Assembly: GCF_028532725.1 (NCBI RefSeq)
Contig: NZ_JAQKGU010000003.1
Coordinates: 124,001 to 188,000 of the forward strand
Direction: 5' to 3'
Source of the DNA: Desulfovibrio sp. Fe33
GTDB taxonomy: Bacteria > Desulfobacterota > Desulfovibrionia > Desulfovibrionales > Desulfovibrionaceae
DNA length: 64,000 nt
The notes under the pieces were generated by a model. The model was given only the letters and a program-made list of their open reading frames with translations, was not told where the DNA came from and ran no database searches. Position numbers and translations under genes: made by a program. Positions 34,207 through 43,744 of the stretch are shown here, one piece after another (position 1 is the stretch's first letter; every line of letters begins with the position of its first letter).

Positions 34207-35292
34207 TTGGAAAACCTGCAGACCACCCCGCTCACCCGATGGCACAGGAACAACGGCGCCAAGATGGCCCCGTTCGCCGGTTTCGACATGCCCGTGCAGT
34301 ACAAGGGCATCATCATCGAGCACAAGCACACCCGGGAAAAGGCCGGCATCTTCGACATTTGCCACATGGGCGAATTCACCCTCTCCGGCAAGGGCGCCAA
34401 GGACGGACTGAACAAGATCGTCAGCCACGACCTGGATACGCTGGGTCCCGGCAAGTGCCGCTACGGCTTCCTTCTCAACGAAAACGGCGGCATCAACGAC
34501 GACCTGATCGTTTACTGCAAGGCCGAAGATGAATACATGCTCGTGGTCAACGGCGCATGTCGCCAAAAGGATTTCGACCACATCGCGGCCAACCTGCCCG
34601 AAGGCCTGGTTTTCACCGACATCAGCGACGAAACCGGCAAAATAGACGTGCAGGGCCCCGAAAGCCTGGAAGTGCTCAACGATCTCTTCGGATCGAAATG
34701 GAATCATTTGAAATACTTCAATTTCGAATCGACCGACGAAATGGGATTCCCCATGATCGTCAGCCGCACCGGCTATACTGGCGAGCTGGGCTATGAACTC
34801 TACCTGCCTGCAGACAAGGTCCAGGAAATCTGGGAAAAACTGATCGCCGACGAACGGGTTGAGCCGGTCGGCCTGGGCGCTCGCGACACCCTCCGCCTGG
34901 AAATAGGCTATCCGCTCTATGGCCAGGACCTGGACGAGCAACGCACCCCCGTTGAAGCCGGAGCCGGATTCTTCCTTAAAAAGGAATCCGACTACATCGG
35001 CAAATCCGGCCTGGACCGGGTGGACGAGACCTTGATTTCCCTGACCATCGAGGGCCGTCGAACCGCCCGGCATCACGATGAGGTCTTGCTGCCCGGCGGC
35101 GAGAAGACCGGCGTGATAACCAGCGGCTCCTTCGCCCCCAGCCTTGGTCACTGCGTCGCCCTGGCCTATGTTCGGGCCGAGGATGCGGATAAGGACACCT
35201 TCATCATCAAGACCGCCCGCGCCGAACTGGAAGCGAAAAAAACCAGCCTGCCCTTCTACAAGGAAGGGACGGCCAGAATGAAAACGGAATAA
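34207..35292 (+). CDS. gcvT: Glycine cleavage system T protein (aminomethyltransferase)
   Basis: A 361-aa GcvT that moves the aminomethyl carbon of glycine onto tetrahydrofolate. Motifs: MAPFAGFDMPVQYKGIIIEH, FDICHMGEFTLSG, LLNENGGINDDLIVY, the folate-site segment RTGYTGELGYELYLP, GLGARDTLRLEIGYPLYGQDLDEQRTPVEAGAGFFL and ITSGSFAPSLGHCVALAYV. The start codon is TTG at 34207, supported by an AAGGAG Shine-Dalgarno six nt upstream. No other gcv genes are nearby in this window. A strong terminator follows. Confidence 0.95.
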   Translation: MENLQTTPLTRWHRNNGAKMAPFAGFDMPVQYKGIIIEHKHTREKAGIFDICHMGEFTLSGKGAKDGLNKIVSHDLDTLGPGKCRYGFLLNENGGINDDLIVYCKAEDEYMLVVNGACRQKDFDHIAANLPEGLVFTDISDETGKIDVQGPESLEVLNDLFGSKWNHLKYFNFESTDEMGFPMIVSRTGYTGELGYELYLPADKVQEIWEKLIADERVEPVGLGARDTLRLEIGYPLYGQDLDEQRTPVEAGAGFFLKKESDYIGKSGLDRVDETLISLTIEGRRTARHHDEVLLPGGEKTGVITSGSFAPSLGHCVALAYVRAEDADKDTFIIKTARAELEAKKTSLPFYKEGTARMKTE

Positions 35293-35313
35293 CCGCTTCC
35301 TACCGATCAAACG

Positions 35314-35348
35314 AAAAGCCCCCGACCTTTGCGCCGGGGGCTTTTTTT
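35314..35348. terminator. Terminator between gcvT and the DUF374 gene
   Basis: The stem agcccccg / cgggggct is followed by a T run on plus and preceded by an A run, so it may serve both converging genes. Confidence 0.9.
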
Positions 35349-35405
35349 ACAGTGCAATCGCTCGAAATGACTTCAACCGCTCAGGGAATAAAGGAAATAA
35401 AGCCC

Positions 35406-36053
35406 CTACTCCGGACCGAGGGAAAGCATCCGCGCCTCAAGTTTCGCGGTCTCTTGGGCAAGGACCTCTTTGGTCAACTTTTCAGTGGTCACGGTCATGG
35501 GGTCTCCGATGTAAACCGGGCAGCGCGTAAACGGCATGGGCAAAACGAAATGATCCCATGATTTGTCGAAGATTTTTTTGCGCTGGGGGTAGGCTCGAAG
35601 CGGAATGATCTTGGCTCCGGTTCGCTGAGCCAGATAGATGACGCCTTCCTTGGCCTTGTGGCGAGGGCCCTTGGGGCCGTCTATGGTGAATACGGCCATG
35701 CGGTTTTCCCGCTCCATAACCCGTTTTGCCTGAAGCAGCGCCTTGACTCCGCCCCGCGTGCTCGACCCGCGCACCGTAGTGTGGCCGATCCGCTCCAGGA
35801 CCCGGGCGATGAACTCCCCGTCCTTGCTCTGGCTGACGAAAGTCACCAAATGGGAGCTCGTGATGTGTCCATAGGCGGTCACCGGAAAAATTTCACCATG
35901 CCATAAGGCCAAAACAGTGGGAGCGCCGTCCCTGTTCGCTTCAAGGAGTCTTTCGGGTTCGCCAAAGGGCTCGAAACGAATGGTCCGCGCCCACAACTTG
36001 AACAGCGAGGCGATGACAGGGGCGAATACGGCGGGATCAATCGGTATTTTCAT
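35406..36053 (-). CDS. DUF374 family lysophospholipid acyltransferase-like protein
   Basis: A 215-aa protein. The HX4D-like acyltransferase motif is modified as in the DUF374 family: VLALWHGEIFPV, then FVSQSKDGEFIARVLERIGHTTVRGSSTRGGVKAL and FTIDGPKGPRHKAKEGVIYLAQRTGAKIIPL. The N-terminal part is a short amphipathic segment that may rest on the membrane. The family is thought to acylate lipid A precursors or other lysolipids; the substrate is unknown. Divergent from yedF. Confidence 0.85.
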   Translation of the reverse strand: MKIPIDPAVFAPVIASLFKLWARTIRFEPFGEPERLLEANRDGAPTVLALWHGEIFPVTAYGHITSSHLVTFVSQSKDGEFIARVLERIGHTTVRGSSTRGGVKALLQAKRVMERENRMAVFTIDGPKGPRHKAKEGVIYLAQRTGAKIIPLRAYPQRKKIFDKSWDHFVLPMPFTRCPVYIGDPMTVTTEKLTKEVLAQETAKLEARMLSLGPE

Positions 36054-36216
36054 TAGGTCGCTCTTTTTCGGATTTTTCTTTCTCTACCGGCTCGCAGGAC
36101 GAAGGGCAAGAGGCTGTGGTCATTGAAATGATCTTTCGAATAACGTCGAAAGATGCATCTTATCGATTTGACCAGACAAGAAATTCTGTGCTGAGTTCAA
36201 AAGCAAAGGAGGAGAC

Positions 36217-36843
36217 ATGTCCGACATTTCCATTGATTGCAAAGGACTTCCCTGCCCTCAGCCCGTACTGCGCTGCAAGGAAACCATTGAAAAGGACGGC
36301 CCGGCCAAACTGGTGGTCGTCGTGGACAACGACGCCGCCAGGGAAAACGTATCCCGCTTCATGACCATGCAGGGGTATACGGTGCAAACGGAACGCTCCG
36401 GTTCGGAGCAGATCGTTACCGGCCTGCGTGAGGACGGGACCGGGAGCGGCACGGAATCCGATGAATGCGCCGTCATTGCCAAGGCCGAACTCAAATCCTC
36501 AGCCAACGAGAAAACGCTGGTCTTCGTGCCGGCCGAGACCATGGGTTCCGGCGACGACGAGCTTGGCGCCAGTCTTATGTTCAACTTCATGGTCACCTTG
36601 AAGGAACTCGGAGATGAACTCTGGCGCATCATCCTGGTCAATGGCGGCGTCAAGCTCGCCGTGCCCGGCAGCCGGTGCTTCGAAGAACTCAAGAAGCTGG
36701 AGGAAAGCGGCGTCTCCATCCTGGTTTGCGGCACCTGTCTGGAGTTCTTCGGCCTGACCGATCAACGCGGAGTGGGCGACGTGACCAACATGCTCGACGT
36801 GGTCACAAGCTTCCAGCTTGCCACCAAGACCATTCGGGTCTAG
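36217..36843 (+). CDS. yedF: YedF-type selenium-metabolism-associated protein (TusA-like plus DsrE-like)
   Basis: A 208-aa two-domain protein. Residues 1-75 form a TusA/SirA-like domain with the CPxP motif (DCKGLPCPQPVLRCKE). Residues 95-208 form a DsrE-like domain with FVPAETMGSGDDELGASLMFNFMVTL and VLVCGTCLEFFGL-type cysteines. This is the architecture of YedF, which is linked to selenium metabolism and is common in sulfate reducers. An AAAGGAGGAG Shine-Dalgarno precedes the ATG. Followed by rluB. Confidence 0.92.
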   Translation: MSDISIDCKGLPCPQPVLRCKETIEKDGPAKLVVVVDNDAARENVSRFMTMQGYTVQTERSGSEQIVTGLREDGTGSGTESDECAVIAKAELKSSANEKTLVFVPAETMGSGDDELGASLMFNFMVTLKELGDELWRIILVNGGVKLAVPGSRCFEELKKLEESGVSILVCGTCLEFFGLTDQRGVGDVTNMLDVVTSFQLATKTIRV

Positions 36844-36853
36844 AAGACGGGGC

Positions 36854-37609
36854 ATGATCAATGCCCCTTCCGAATCCATACGGCTGAACAAGTTCATCGC
36901 CCAATGCGGCGTCGCATCCCGTCGCGGCGCAGACGAAATGGTCTTTGCGGGCCGGGTGACCGTCAACGGCTCCGTGGCCGACTCGCCCGGCGTCAAAATC
37001 GACCCTGCCTGTGATGAAGTCTGCGTGGACGGCAAGTCCATTGGCCAGAAGGCAAGCGCCGACGACGTGACGCTCATCCTGCACAAGCCGGTGGAGACAG
37101 TGACCACCGCCAAAGACCCCCAGGGCCGCAAGACGGTTCTGGACCTTCTGCCTCCGGAAATCCGCAAAAGACGCCCTTTTCCGGTAGGAAGGCTGGACTT
37201 CTTTTCCGAAGGCCTGCTGCTGCTGACCACGGACGGCGACCTCTGCTACAGGCTGACGCACCCCAAATACCATCTTCCCAAGGTCTATCTCGTGACCATC
37301 CGGGGCAGTGTGCCGCAAAGCGCGGTGCTGACCATGCGCCAAGGCATGACCCTCAAGGAAGGCGAAAAGCTCGCACCGGCCAAAGTACGGGTAAAAAAAC
37401 CGATAGCTGGAACACAACAGCTTGAAATAACGCTTATCCAAGGGATCAACAGACAGATTCGCAGGATGTGCGACGAGCTCGGCCTGACCATCCTGCGCCT
37501 TATGCGGGTCAGCCAGGGGCCTGTGGCGTTGGGCGACCTCAAGCGCGGCGCGTGGCGGGAACTGACCGCCGAGGAAATAGCCGCGTTAAAAAAGAACGTC
37601 GGGCTTTAA
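36854..37609 (+). CDS. rluB: Ribosomal large-subunit pseudouridine synthase B-type
   Basis: A pseudouridine synthase of about 251 aa. It has an N-terminal S4 RNA-binding domain (IRLNKFIAQCGVASRRGADEMVFAGRVTVNGSV) and the catalytic domain with VGRLDFFSEGLLLLTTDGDLCYRLTHPKYHLPKVYLV (Asp nucleophile in RLD) and LIQGINRQIRRMCDELG. RluB, RluE and RsuA are close, so the exact rRNA site is uncertain. I use the ATG at 36854 (MINAPSES), 10 nt after yedF; an upstream frame from 36818 overlaps yedF and lacks family sequence. Confidence 0.9.
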   Translation: MINAPSESIRLNKFIAQCGVASRRGADEMVFAGRVTVNGSVADSPGVKIDPACDEVCVDGKSIGQKASADDVTLILHKPVETVTTAKDPQGRKTVLDLLPPEIRKRRPFPVGRLDFFSEGLLLLTTDGDLCYRLTHPKYHLPKVYLVTIRGSVPQSAVLTMRQGMTLKEGEKLAPAKVRVKKPIAGTQQLEITLIQGINRQIRRMCDELGLTILRLMRVSQGPVALGDLKRGAWRELTAEEIAALKKNVGL

Positions 37610-37649
37610 ACGGGAAACACTCTCTTCAACTCTCTGAAGAGTTGGCTCA

Positions 37650-37746
37650 GGCGATGAAAGCCGCTTCGCGGAAAAAATCGGGTGATTTCGCCTCCGGCGG
37701 GCAAGGATTCATCCCCCTTGCTTCCCCTGTAAGCGCCTTCGGCGCG
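37650..37746. repeat. REP-like dispersed repeat, copy 1
   Basis: This roughly 95-bp segment matches, in reverse complement, 60240-60334. Shared blocks are gaaagccgc-t-gcgg, tcgggtgatttcgcctccgg, cgggcaagg, cccttgc-tcccctgta and gcgccttcggcg. Each block pair can fold into a hairpin. It lies between convergent rluB and lolA. Confidence 0.8.
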
Positions 37747-37771
37747 GCCGTTTCCCGATCTACGCCGTTCT

Positions 37772-37787
37772 GCCCCGAAGACGGGGC
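37772..37787. terminator. Short GC-rich hairpin after lolA
   Basis: The 6-bp stem gccccg / cggggc around aaga lies between rluB and lolA. No T run on either strand, so the terminator role is uncertain. Confidence 0.4.
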
Positions 37788-37806
37788 GTTAACGCTATAG
37801 GTCTCT

Positions 37807-38499
37807 TTAAAATCCTTGGGTATTGTCCTCGACCTGCGTCCCCTGAGGCGGGGTGAACGTGAACATCTCGGGGGCGAGGTCCACATCGATCTCCACGTTG
37901 TCGAGCCTGACCTCGTTGCCGTTCCCGTAGAAATCCACGATCATGACCTGCTTGAGCAGGCCGGTGTCCGGCACTACGCCGATGAAAGCCAGAACCATGC
38001 CGGGTTCGGCCTCCTTGGGCAGAAGCTGCAACACGGTCAAATCCTTGCCCCATTTGGAGCGGACTTCGTCCGAGTTCGGCCAATCCGTCCTGACCACGAA
38101 GTCTTCCTTGATGTTGGCCTGTCCCGAAAGAAAACGCAGAATGGTTTTCGAATCGAGCAAAGTCCTCACCCCGTACTTGATGGCCAGTTCCTCGTCCGGA
38201 ATATAATCCCAGGCGAACTCTGGACCGACGACGAGGAGTTCCTTTTCCGGGGCCGAAGTCTCCCAACGGACCTGAGAAGGCTGGCGAAACCAAATTTTCC
38301 CTTCGCGCTTCTCAACTTCTCCGCTGGCCACATTGGTCAGTTCCTGGGAAAAATTAGCCCGAAAAGTTTTAAGGGTCTCATATCGCTTCTGAATGAGGTC
38401 AGGCAAATCCTGCGCCGGAATGGACTCCGCCGCCTGCGCGAAGACGGGCAGCAACAAGACTAATGCAGTGGCGAAAACGGTAGTGAAGACTCTAGACAT
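37807..38499 (-). CDS. lolA: Outer-membrane lipoprotein carrier protein LolA
   Basis: A 230-aa periplasmic protein with a Sec signal peptide (MSRVFTTVFATALVLLLPVFAQAA). The mature part follows the LolA pattern: LKTFRANFSQEL, EVEKREGKIWFRQPSQVRWETSAPEKELLVVGPEFAWDYIPDEE, and the ending TFTPPQGTQVEDNT. It carries lipoproteins from LolCDE to the outer membrane. It starts 14 nt after ftsK, and the efp-ftsK-lolA neighbourhood is usual. Confidence 0.93.
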   Translation of the reverse strand: MSRVFTTVFATALVLLLPVFAQAAESIPAQDLPDLIQKRYETLKTFRANFSQELTNVASGEVEKREGKIWFRQPSQVRWETSAPEKELLVVGPEFAWDYIPDEELAIKYGVRTLLDSKTILRFLSGQANIKEDFVVRTDWPNSDEVRSKWGKDLTVLQLLPKEAEPGMVLAFIGVVPDTGLLKQVMIVDFYGNGNEVRLDNVEIDVDLAPEMFTFTPPQGTQVEDNTQGF

Positions 38500-38513
38500 A
38501 GGATTTGCTCCAA

Positions 38514-40769
38514 TTATTCCGGCTTGATGACCTTGCGCGGTTTGCTCCCCTCCTGGGGACCGAGAATCCCATCCATTTCCATCTGCTCAATGAACCGCGC
38601 CGCGCGGTTGAATCCGATGCGCAACCTGCGCTGCAACAGGGATATGGACGCCTTGCCCTGAGAAAGCACGAACTGTACCGCTTCGTCGTACACGGGATCG
38701 CCCGTGGCCCCGACACCGCCGGAGTCGCCGTCATTCCCGCCGCTCGGGCTCCAGTCGCTGAAATCCAGCTCAAATTCCTGGGGAACGGCCTCTTTCCAAA
38801 AATCGACCACATGCGCAATTTCCGTTTCATCCACGTACGCGCCATGCATTCGCTGGAGCTTGCCGCCGCTCGGTTTGAAGAGCATGTCGCCCTTGCCGAG
38901 CAGCCGCTCGGCACCAACAGCATCGAGGATGGTCCGGGAGTCGAACTTGGACGTCACGAAAAAGGAAATACGCGTGGGGAAGTTGGCCTTGATAAGGCCG
39001 GTGACGACATCCACGCTGGGCCGCTGGGTGGCGAGGATCATGTGGATGCCCGCAGCGCGGGCCAACTGGGCCAGCCGCACGATGCACTGCTCCACATCCT
39101 TGGCCGCAGTCATCATCAGGTCGGCAAGCTCGTCGATGATAATGACCAGGTAGGGCATATGCTTCATATTCTCGAATTCCTCGGGAACGTCATCGCCCAT
39201 TTCCGCCAGCTTCTTGTTGTACCCCTCGATATTGCGCACACCGAGCTGCGCCATCTTCTCATAGCGGCAGTCCATCTCGAAAACCGCCCATTCGAGCGCA
39301 CTCTTGGCCATATTCATATCCGTGACCACGGGATGGACCAAATGCGGCAGGTCGGCATACGGGGCCAACTCAATACGTTTCGGGTCCACCAGGAGCAACT
39401 TCACATCCTCGGGCCCGGCCTTGTACAGCAGGGAAAGCAGGAATCCGTTGATGCCGACGGACTTGCCCGCGCCGGTTGCTCCGGCCACCAGAAGATGCGG
39501 CATACGCGCCAGGTCGGCCACCTTGGTGGCGCCTTGGATGTCCTTGCCCAGCGCCAGGGTCAACGGAGACTTGGAGCCGGTAAACTCTTTGGATTCCAGG
39601 ACCTCACGCAAATAGACCATCTCCCGCTCGATATTCGGGATCTCGACGCCCACGCTGTCCTTGCCCGGAATGGGAGCTTCGATGCGCACGGATTCGGCGC
39701 GCAGGGCCAAAGCGATATCGTCGGTCAGGTTCTCGATCTTCGAGACCTTGATGCCGGGCGCGGGCTTGAACTCGAACATGGTGACCACCGGGCCGGGAAC
39801 CACTCGCTGCATTTCGCCCTGTACATTGAAATCATTGAGGCATTCCTTAAGCCTGTCGGCCAGGGGTTGCAACACTGCCGAGGTCTGGGAAGTCTGCTGG
39901 GCTGGCGGCGCGGTGAGCAGGTCCGCACTGGGCAGACTGCCGGGCGCAGCCGCGACTTTGGATACCGCAGGTTTGGCCGGGACGGGTTTGATCTTCGGCT
40001 TGACGGGCTTTGGAGCTTGCGCGGGTTTGTCCGCACGGCTCTCCTCACCCGCATACAAATCCACAAACTGGAGCTCAAGATCCTCTTCTTCGGCAGGTTC
40101 CTCTTCCCGTTCTTCGGCCAGCGCCTTGGCTGCCCGGCGTTCAGCCCGCCGCTCGGCCCTTTTTTCGGCGCGGGCCATGGCTCCGTCGCGGAACACTCCC
40201 CACCAGTCGGCCAGCAGGGACCAGACGGAAGCCCAGGTAAAGCCGATTACGGCCTGGAGGGAAACAATGGTCACGAACAGCCAGACCAGGAACGATCCAA
40301 CAGGCCGCAGATACGGCATGGTGTACTTGGTAATGATGGACCGACCGAAGAAACCGCTGCCGATGAGACCGTAGGCGTCTTCAGGCACGTCGAAAAACCA
40401 GGGATGCATGGCCCAGGCTTCGATGGCCACGAACAGACCGGTCAGCCCAAGCCAACGCAAGGGCGAAAGCTTGAGCCGCGACACAAAACGGGCCAGACCG
40501 AGGTACAGGAAGTACAAAGGCCAAACAACCGCCCCCACGCCAAACATTTCCACGAGAAAACCGGCGCAGTAGGCTCCGGCGTACCCGACCACGTTCTGCA
40601 CCTTCCGCCCGGTGGTGACGGCTTGATTGAAGCTCGGATCGCCTGGGCTGAAGGATAGAATGCTCAGAAAAAGAAAAGCGGAGAGAAAAAGGAAAAAGAG
40701 TCCGACGGCCTCATTGCCCCGACCTTTCCGTTTCTCTACCTGAACCGTGGTTTTCCGTCGTCTCGCCAT
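38514..40769 (-). CDS. ftsK: DNA translocase FtsK
   Basis: A 751-aa membrane-anchored DNA pump. The N-terminus has four to five transmembrane helices (about residues 22-190). A charged and Pro/Ala-rich linker (about 200-310) follows, shorter than in E. coli. The motor domain has Walker A VAGATGAGKSVGIN, Walker B YLVIIIDELADLM and ATQRPSVDVVTGLIKANFPTRI. The C-terminal gamma domain (DPVYDEAVQFVLSQGKASISLLQRRLRIGFNRAARFIEQME) reads KOPS sequences and activates XerD (encoded at 13445-14374). It follows the efp terminator and is co-transcribed with lolA. Confidence 0.97.
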   Translation of the reverse strand: MARRRKTTVQVEKRKGRGNEAVGLFFLFLSAFLFLSILSFSPGDPSFNQAVTTGRKVQNVVGYAGAYCAGFLVEMFGVGAVVWPLYFLYLGLARFVSRLKLSPLRWLGLTGLFVAIEAWAMHPWFFDVPEDAYGLIGSGFFGRSIITKYTMPYLRPVGSFLVWLFVTIVSLQAVIGFTWASVWSLLADWWGVFRDGAMARAEKRAERRAERRAAKALAEEREEEPAEEEDLELQFVDLYAGEESRADKPAQAPKPVKPKIKPVPAKPAVSKVAAAPGSLPSADLLTAPPAQQTSQTSAVLQPLADRLKECLNDFNVQGEMQRVVPGPVVTMFEFKPAPGIKVSKIENLTDDIALALRAESVRIEAPIPGKDSVGVEIPNIEREMVYLREVLESKEFTGSKSPLTLALGKDIQGATKVADLARMPHLLVAGATGAGKSVGINGFLLSLLYKAGPEDVKLLLVDPKRIELAPYADLPHLVHPVVTDMNMAKSALEWAVFEMDCRYEKMAQLGVRNIEGYNKKLAEMGDDVPEEFENMKHMPYLVIIIDELADLMMTAAKDVEQCIVRLAQLARAAGIHMILATQRPSVDVVTGLIKANFPTRISFFVTSKFDSRTILDAVGAERLLGKGDMLFKPSGGKLQRMHGAYVDETEIAHVVDFWKEAVPQEFELDFSDWSPSGGNDGDSGGVGATGDPVYDEAVQFVLSQGKASISLLQRRLRIGFNRAARFIEQMEMDGILGPQEGSKPRKVIKPE

Positions 40770-40784
40770 TGAGCCTCACTTGAT

Positions 40785-40823
40785 GAAAAAGGTCCTGGGC
40801 GGCAACCCGCCCACGACCTTTTT
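40785..40823 (-). terminator. Terminator after efp
   Basis: An imperfect long stem (aaaaaggtc...gacctttt with an inner gggcgg / ccgccc) gives the minus strand a T run at its end. Confidence 0.82.
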
Positions 40824-40855
40824 ACGCAATTTACACAAGGTGTTGCAAGTCCGCT

Positions 40856-41413
40856 TTATTCGCGACCAAGGTACTCTCCGCTCCGGGTGTCCACCTTGAT
40901 GACGTCGCCCTCGTTGATGAAGAGCGGAACGTTTACCTTGAGCCCGGTTTGCATGGTGGCGGGTTTGGTGGCGTTGCTCACACGGTCGCCCTGAATGCCG
41001 GGATCGGTCTGGGATACGGTCAGGCTGACGTTGGCGGGCAGGTCGACACCGATGAGCTCGCCGTTGTACAAAAGGACCTTAACGGTGTCCCCTTCCTTGA
41101 TGAAGCCGCCCTTCTCGCCCACGTTGGCGCCGGGCACATGCATCTGCTCGTAGGTTTCGAGGTCCATGAAGACGAAGTGGTCGCCTTCCTTGAAGATGTA
41201 CTGCATCTCGGTGACGGTCATGTCAGGCTTGTCGACCTTTTCGCCGGAACGGAAGGTCTTGTCGAGCACCTGGCCGGACATCATCTGACGCAGCTTGGTG
41301 CGGACCATGGCGCCGCCCTTGCCGGGCTTGAAATGCTGAAATTCGATAATTTCGAAGGGTTTGCCGTCAATCTCAATCTTCAGGCCGGTCCTGAAATCCT
41401 TGGTTGAAATCAT
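40856..41413 (-). CDS. efp: Elongation factor P
   Basis: A 185-aa EF-P that relieves ribosome stalling at proline runs. Domain I has the tip loop [15 protein letters not shown] with the Lys that is modified in many species. Domains II and III contain [19 protein letters not shown] and [24 protein letters not shown]. Normal length. No modification enzyme gene (epmA, earP or ymfI) is visible in the window, so the mode of Lys modification is unknown. Transcribed after aroQ. Confidence 0.97.
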   Translation of the reverse strand: MISTKDFRTGLKIEIDGKPFEIIEFQHFKPGKGGAMVRTKLRQMMSGQVLDKTFRSGEKVDKPDMTVTEMQYIFKEGDHFVFMDLETYEQMHVPGANVGEKGGFIKEGDTVKVLLYNGELIGVDLPANVSLTVSQTDPGIQGDRVSNATKPATMQTGLKVNVPLFINEGDVIKVDTRSGEYLGRE

Positions 41414-41461
41414 ATATTGTCTCCAAATGGTTTCCGGGATTTCCCCGGGTATTTTTACGAA

Positions 41462-41920
41462 TCAGCCCCGGAGCCGTTGGAACAGCGCCTGGACACCGAG
41501 GGCATAACCTAGAATCCCGAATCCGGCAATGACGCCGACGCACCTCTCGCCCATCAGGGATTGCTGCCGCAAGGGCTGGTCGGTACGCGCCCAGATATTG
41601 CTGATATGCACTTCAACGCAGGGGATGCCGATCCAGGCAAGGCAATCAGCCAAGGCCAGCGAGGTATGCGTGTAGGCTCCGGCATTGAAAACAACGCCGT
41701 CCACCTCCTCTTCCCGGGCCTGCTCCAGCCGGTCGATGAGTCCGCCCTCGGAGTTGGACTGGAAATAATCCAGATCCACCTCCGCGGCTTTGCCCCCCAT
41801 GACCTGCTCCAGCAGTTCAGGCATGTCGTACATGGTCCGGGTTCCGTAAATCTCGGGCTGGCGTTTGCCTATATGGCCGAGGTTGGGTCCGTTCAGAATA
41901 AGAATTTTGAGTTTGTCCAT
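41462..41920 (-). CDS. aroQ: 3-dehydroquinate dehydratase, type II
   Basis: A 152-aa type II dehydroquinase of the shikimate pathway. [22 protein letters not shown] (the catalytic lid with Arg and Tyr), [36 protein letters not shown] and [22 protein letters not shown] are as expected. First of the aroQ-efp pair; divergent from engB. Confidence 0.97.
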   Translation of the reverse strand: MDKLKILILNGPNLGHIGKRQPEIYGTRTMYDMPELLEQVMGGKAAEVDLDYFQSNSEGGLIDRLEQAREEEVDGVVFNAGAYTHTSLALADCLAWIGIPCVEVHISNIWARTDQPLRQQSLMGERCVGVIAGFGILGYALGVQALFQRLRG

Positions 41921-42028
41921 GCGTCTTCCCTTGTGCGGCGGGATGGTGTATTGCCCGCATCCTTGACGCGCCCCGAGAAAAAAAGAACAGTAGGGCGAGA
42001 AAAAACAACTGTAAAATGGTACCTAGTT

Positions 42029-42610
42029 ATGAACCGAACTATCGAGTTAGTCAAAACAATATACGAAATCAAGCAGCTTGAAGACTTCGAGGAGCCCCAA
42101 ATCGCCTTGGCGGGCCGCTCCAATGTGGGCAAGTCTTCACTGGTCAACCGGCTGGCCGGGCGCAAGGCCCTGGCCAAGATCAGCTCCAAGCCGGGCAAGA
42201 CGCGCAGCCTCAACTATTACCGTGTCGAACCGGATGGCTACTTCCTTGTGGACCTGCCAGGCTACGGCTATGCCAAGTGTTCCAAGCAGGAGCGAATCAA
42301 GTGGGCCAAGCTCATCGAAGCCTATATGAAGGACAACACCCGCCTCAAGGCCGTGGCCGTTCTTCTTGATTCGAGACTCTCCCCGCAAAAACTCGACCTG
42401 GAGCTCACATCCTACGTTCGCGGCCTTTCCATCCCGGTCATACCCATTCTGACCAAGGCGGACAAACCGAAGCAGAGCGAGCTGGCGAAACTGCAAAAGC
42501 AGTGGCAGGACATTCTGCAGCAGGACCGCCTTCCCCTGCTCTTTTCGAGCAAAACGGGAAAGGGCGAGGAAAAGCTGTGGGCAAGGCTCGGGGAATACGC
42601 CGGGGCGTAA
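42029..42610 (+). CDS. engB: Ribosome biogenesis GTP-binding protein YsxC/EngB
   Basis: A 193-aa GTPase for large-subunit assembly. G1 [11 protein letters not shown]2 region [12 protein letters not shown]3 [10 protein letters not shown]4 LTKADK and G5 FSSKTGKG are all visible. I use the ATG at 42029 ([10 protein letters not shown]); the frame is open far upstream but that part overlaps aroQ and lacks homology-like sequence. The stop abuts that of lptG (convergent, no gap). Confidence 0.95.
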   Translation: MNRTIELVKTIYEIKQLEDFEEPQIALAGRSNVGKSSLVNRLAGRKALAKISSKPGKTRSLNYYRVEPDGYFLVDLPGYGYAKCSKQERIKWAKLIEAYMKDNTRLKAVAVLLDSRLSPQKLDLELTSYVRGLSIPVIPILTKADKPKQSELAKLQKQWQDILQQDRLPLLFSSKTGKGEEKLWARLGEYAGA

Positions 42611-43744
42611 TCACGCCCGCCGGGGAATAATTCCCTCGATAGCGGTCAGGATCATGGGCTTGAAACCGGGCATGGCCACCCAGGCCAAGCGCGCGCAAGC
42701 CAATGCGCCCATTATGCCGTTGCCGAGCCAGGAAGCCAGGATAGGCGGCAGGACGCCCTTCTCTCCTGCCGTCTCTCCAACCACATGGATGCCATACTGT
42801 ATAAATATGATAATAAGCGACAGGCCGATGTTGGCGTAAACGTTCTCGGAGTAGGTTACGAGCGTAAGGGCCAGCAGAGCCATTATCACCATTGAGAATG
42901 CATAGGACAGCTTGCCGTGCCATATGGTCTGGAGCATCTCGACGTTGGAGCCCGAATCCTTCAGCCGCTGTATGGCCTTTGACAACTCAAGCAACGGCAA
43001 TTGCGCCGTGTCACCCTTGAGCTCCACGGCGGCATAAGCCTTGAGATTCTGGCGCACGGACAAGAATTGTGACTGCCGGGACAAGGTGATGAACGTCCGG
43101 GTATCCAGTTCATGCACATCCAGAAGTCCCCAACCGTGGTCGTCGATGAGCGCCTTTTTGGCGGTCAGAATGCGGATCAGTTCCAGGTTGTCCGTGGTAA
43201 ATTCGTAAACAGTGATGTCGCTCGCCCGGCTCTTGCTCGGCTGGGCCTCCTTGGCGAGCACGATGAACGGACCGTCCCTGAACCACAGGTCGCGAATTGT
43301 CATCTCGTCCAGTTGCTTGTTGCGGACGTCCTCTTTCCAGATTCGATTGGCCTCCTGCTCGCCGAACACGCCGAGGACTTGGGAAAAGACCAACTGTCCG
43401 GCGCTCCAGATCAGGGCGTACACGACGAAGAAACGGATGAACCAACCGAAAGGCACGCCCCCGGCGCGCAGGGCCAGCATCTCCCTTGATCGAGTCAATA
43501 TCCCCAATTGAATGACCATGGACAAAAGAAACACCGCGGGCATGAGCTGAGAAACTATGAGCGGTATCTTTACTATGAAATAGAACAGGATCGTCTGCGC
43601 GCCCAATTCCGCCCGAACAAAATCGTCCAGCCGGTCAAACACGTCCGACAAAAGATAAAGGCTCGTGCCCACGGCCAAACAAATGGCCATGAGATAAAGA
43701 TTCTGCCGGATGAGATACCGGCTCAGAACGCCGACAATCTTCAC
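42611..43744 (-). CDS. lptG: LPS export ABC transporter permease LptG (LptF/LptG family)
   Basis: A 377-aa inner-membrane protein of the LptBFGC complex that extracts LPS. There are three N-terminal helices (about residues 12-95), a periplasmic jellyroll-like domain (about 110-270) and three C-terminal helices. The LptG-like start (VGVLSRYLIRQNLYLMAICLAVGTSLYLLSDVFDRLDDFV) is clear. The start is GTG at 43744, inside a GTGA overlap with the lptF stop, so the two are translationally coupled. A longer frame to 44035 overlaps lptF and is not used. Confidence 0.9.
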   Translation of the reverse strand: MKIVGVLSRYLIRQNLYLMAICLAVGTSLYLLSDVFDRLDDFVRAELGAQTILFYFIVKIPLIVSQLMPAVFLLSMVIQLGILTRSREMLALRAGGVPFGWFIRFFVVYALIWSAGQLVFSQVLGVFGEQEANRIWKEDVRNKQLDEMTIRDLWFRDGPFIVLAKEAQPSKSRASDITVYEFTTDNLELIRILTAKKALIDDHGWGLLDVHELDTRTFITLSRQSQFLSVRQNLKAYAAVELKGDTAQLPLLELSKAIQRLKDSGSNVEMLQTIWHGKLSYAFSMVIMALLALTLVTYSENVYANIGLSLIIIFIQYGIHVVGETAGEKGVLPPILASWLGNGIMGALACARLAWVAMPGFKPMILTAIEGIIPRRA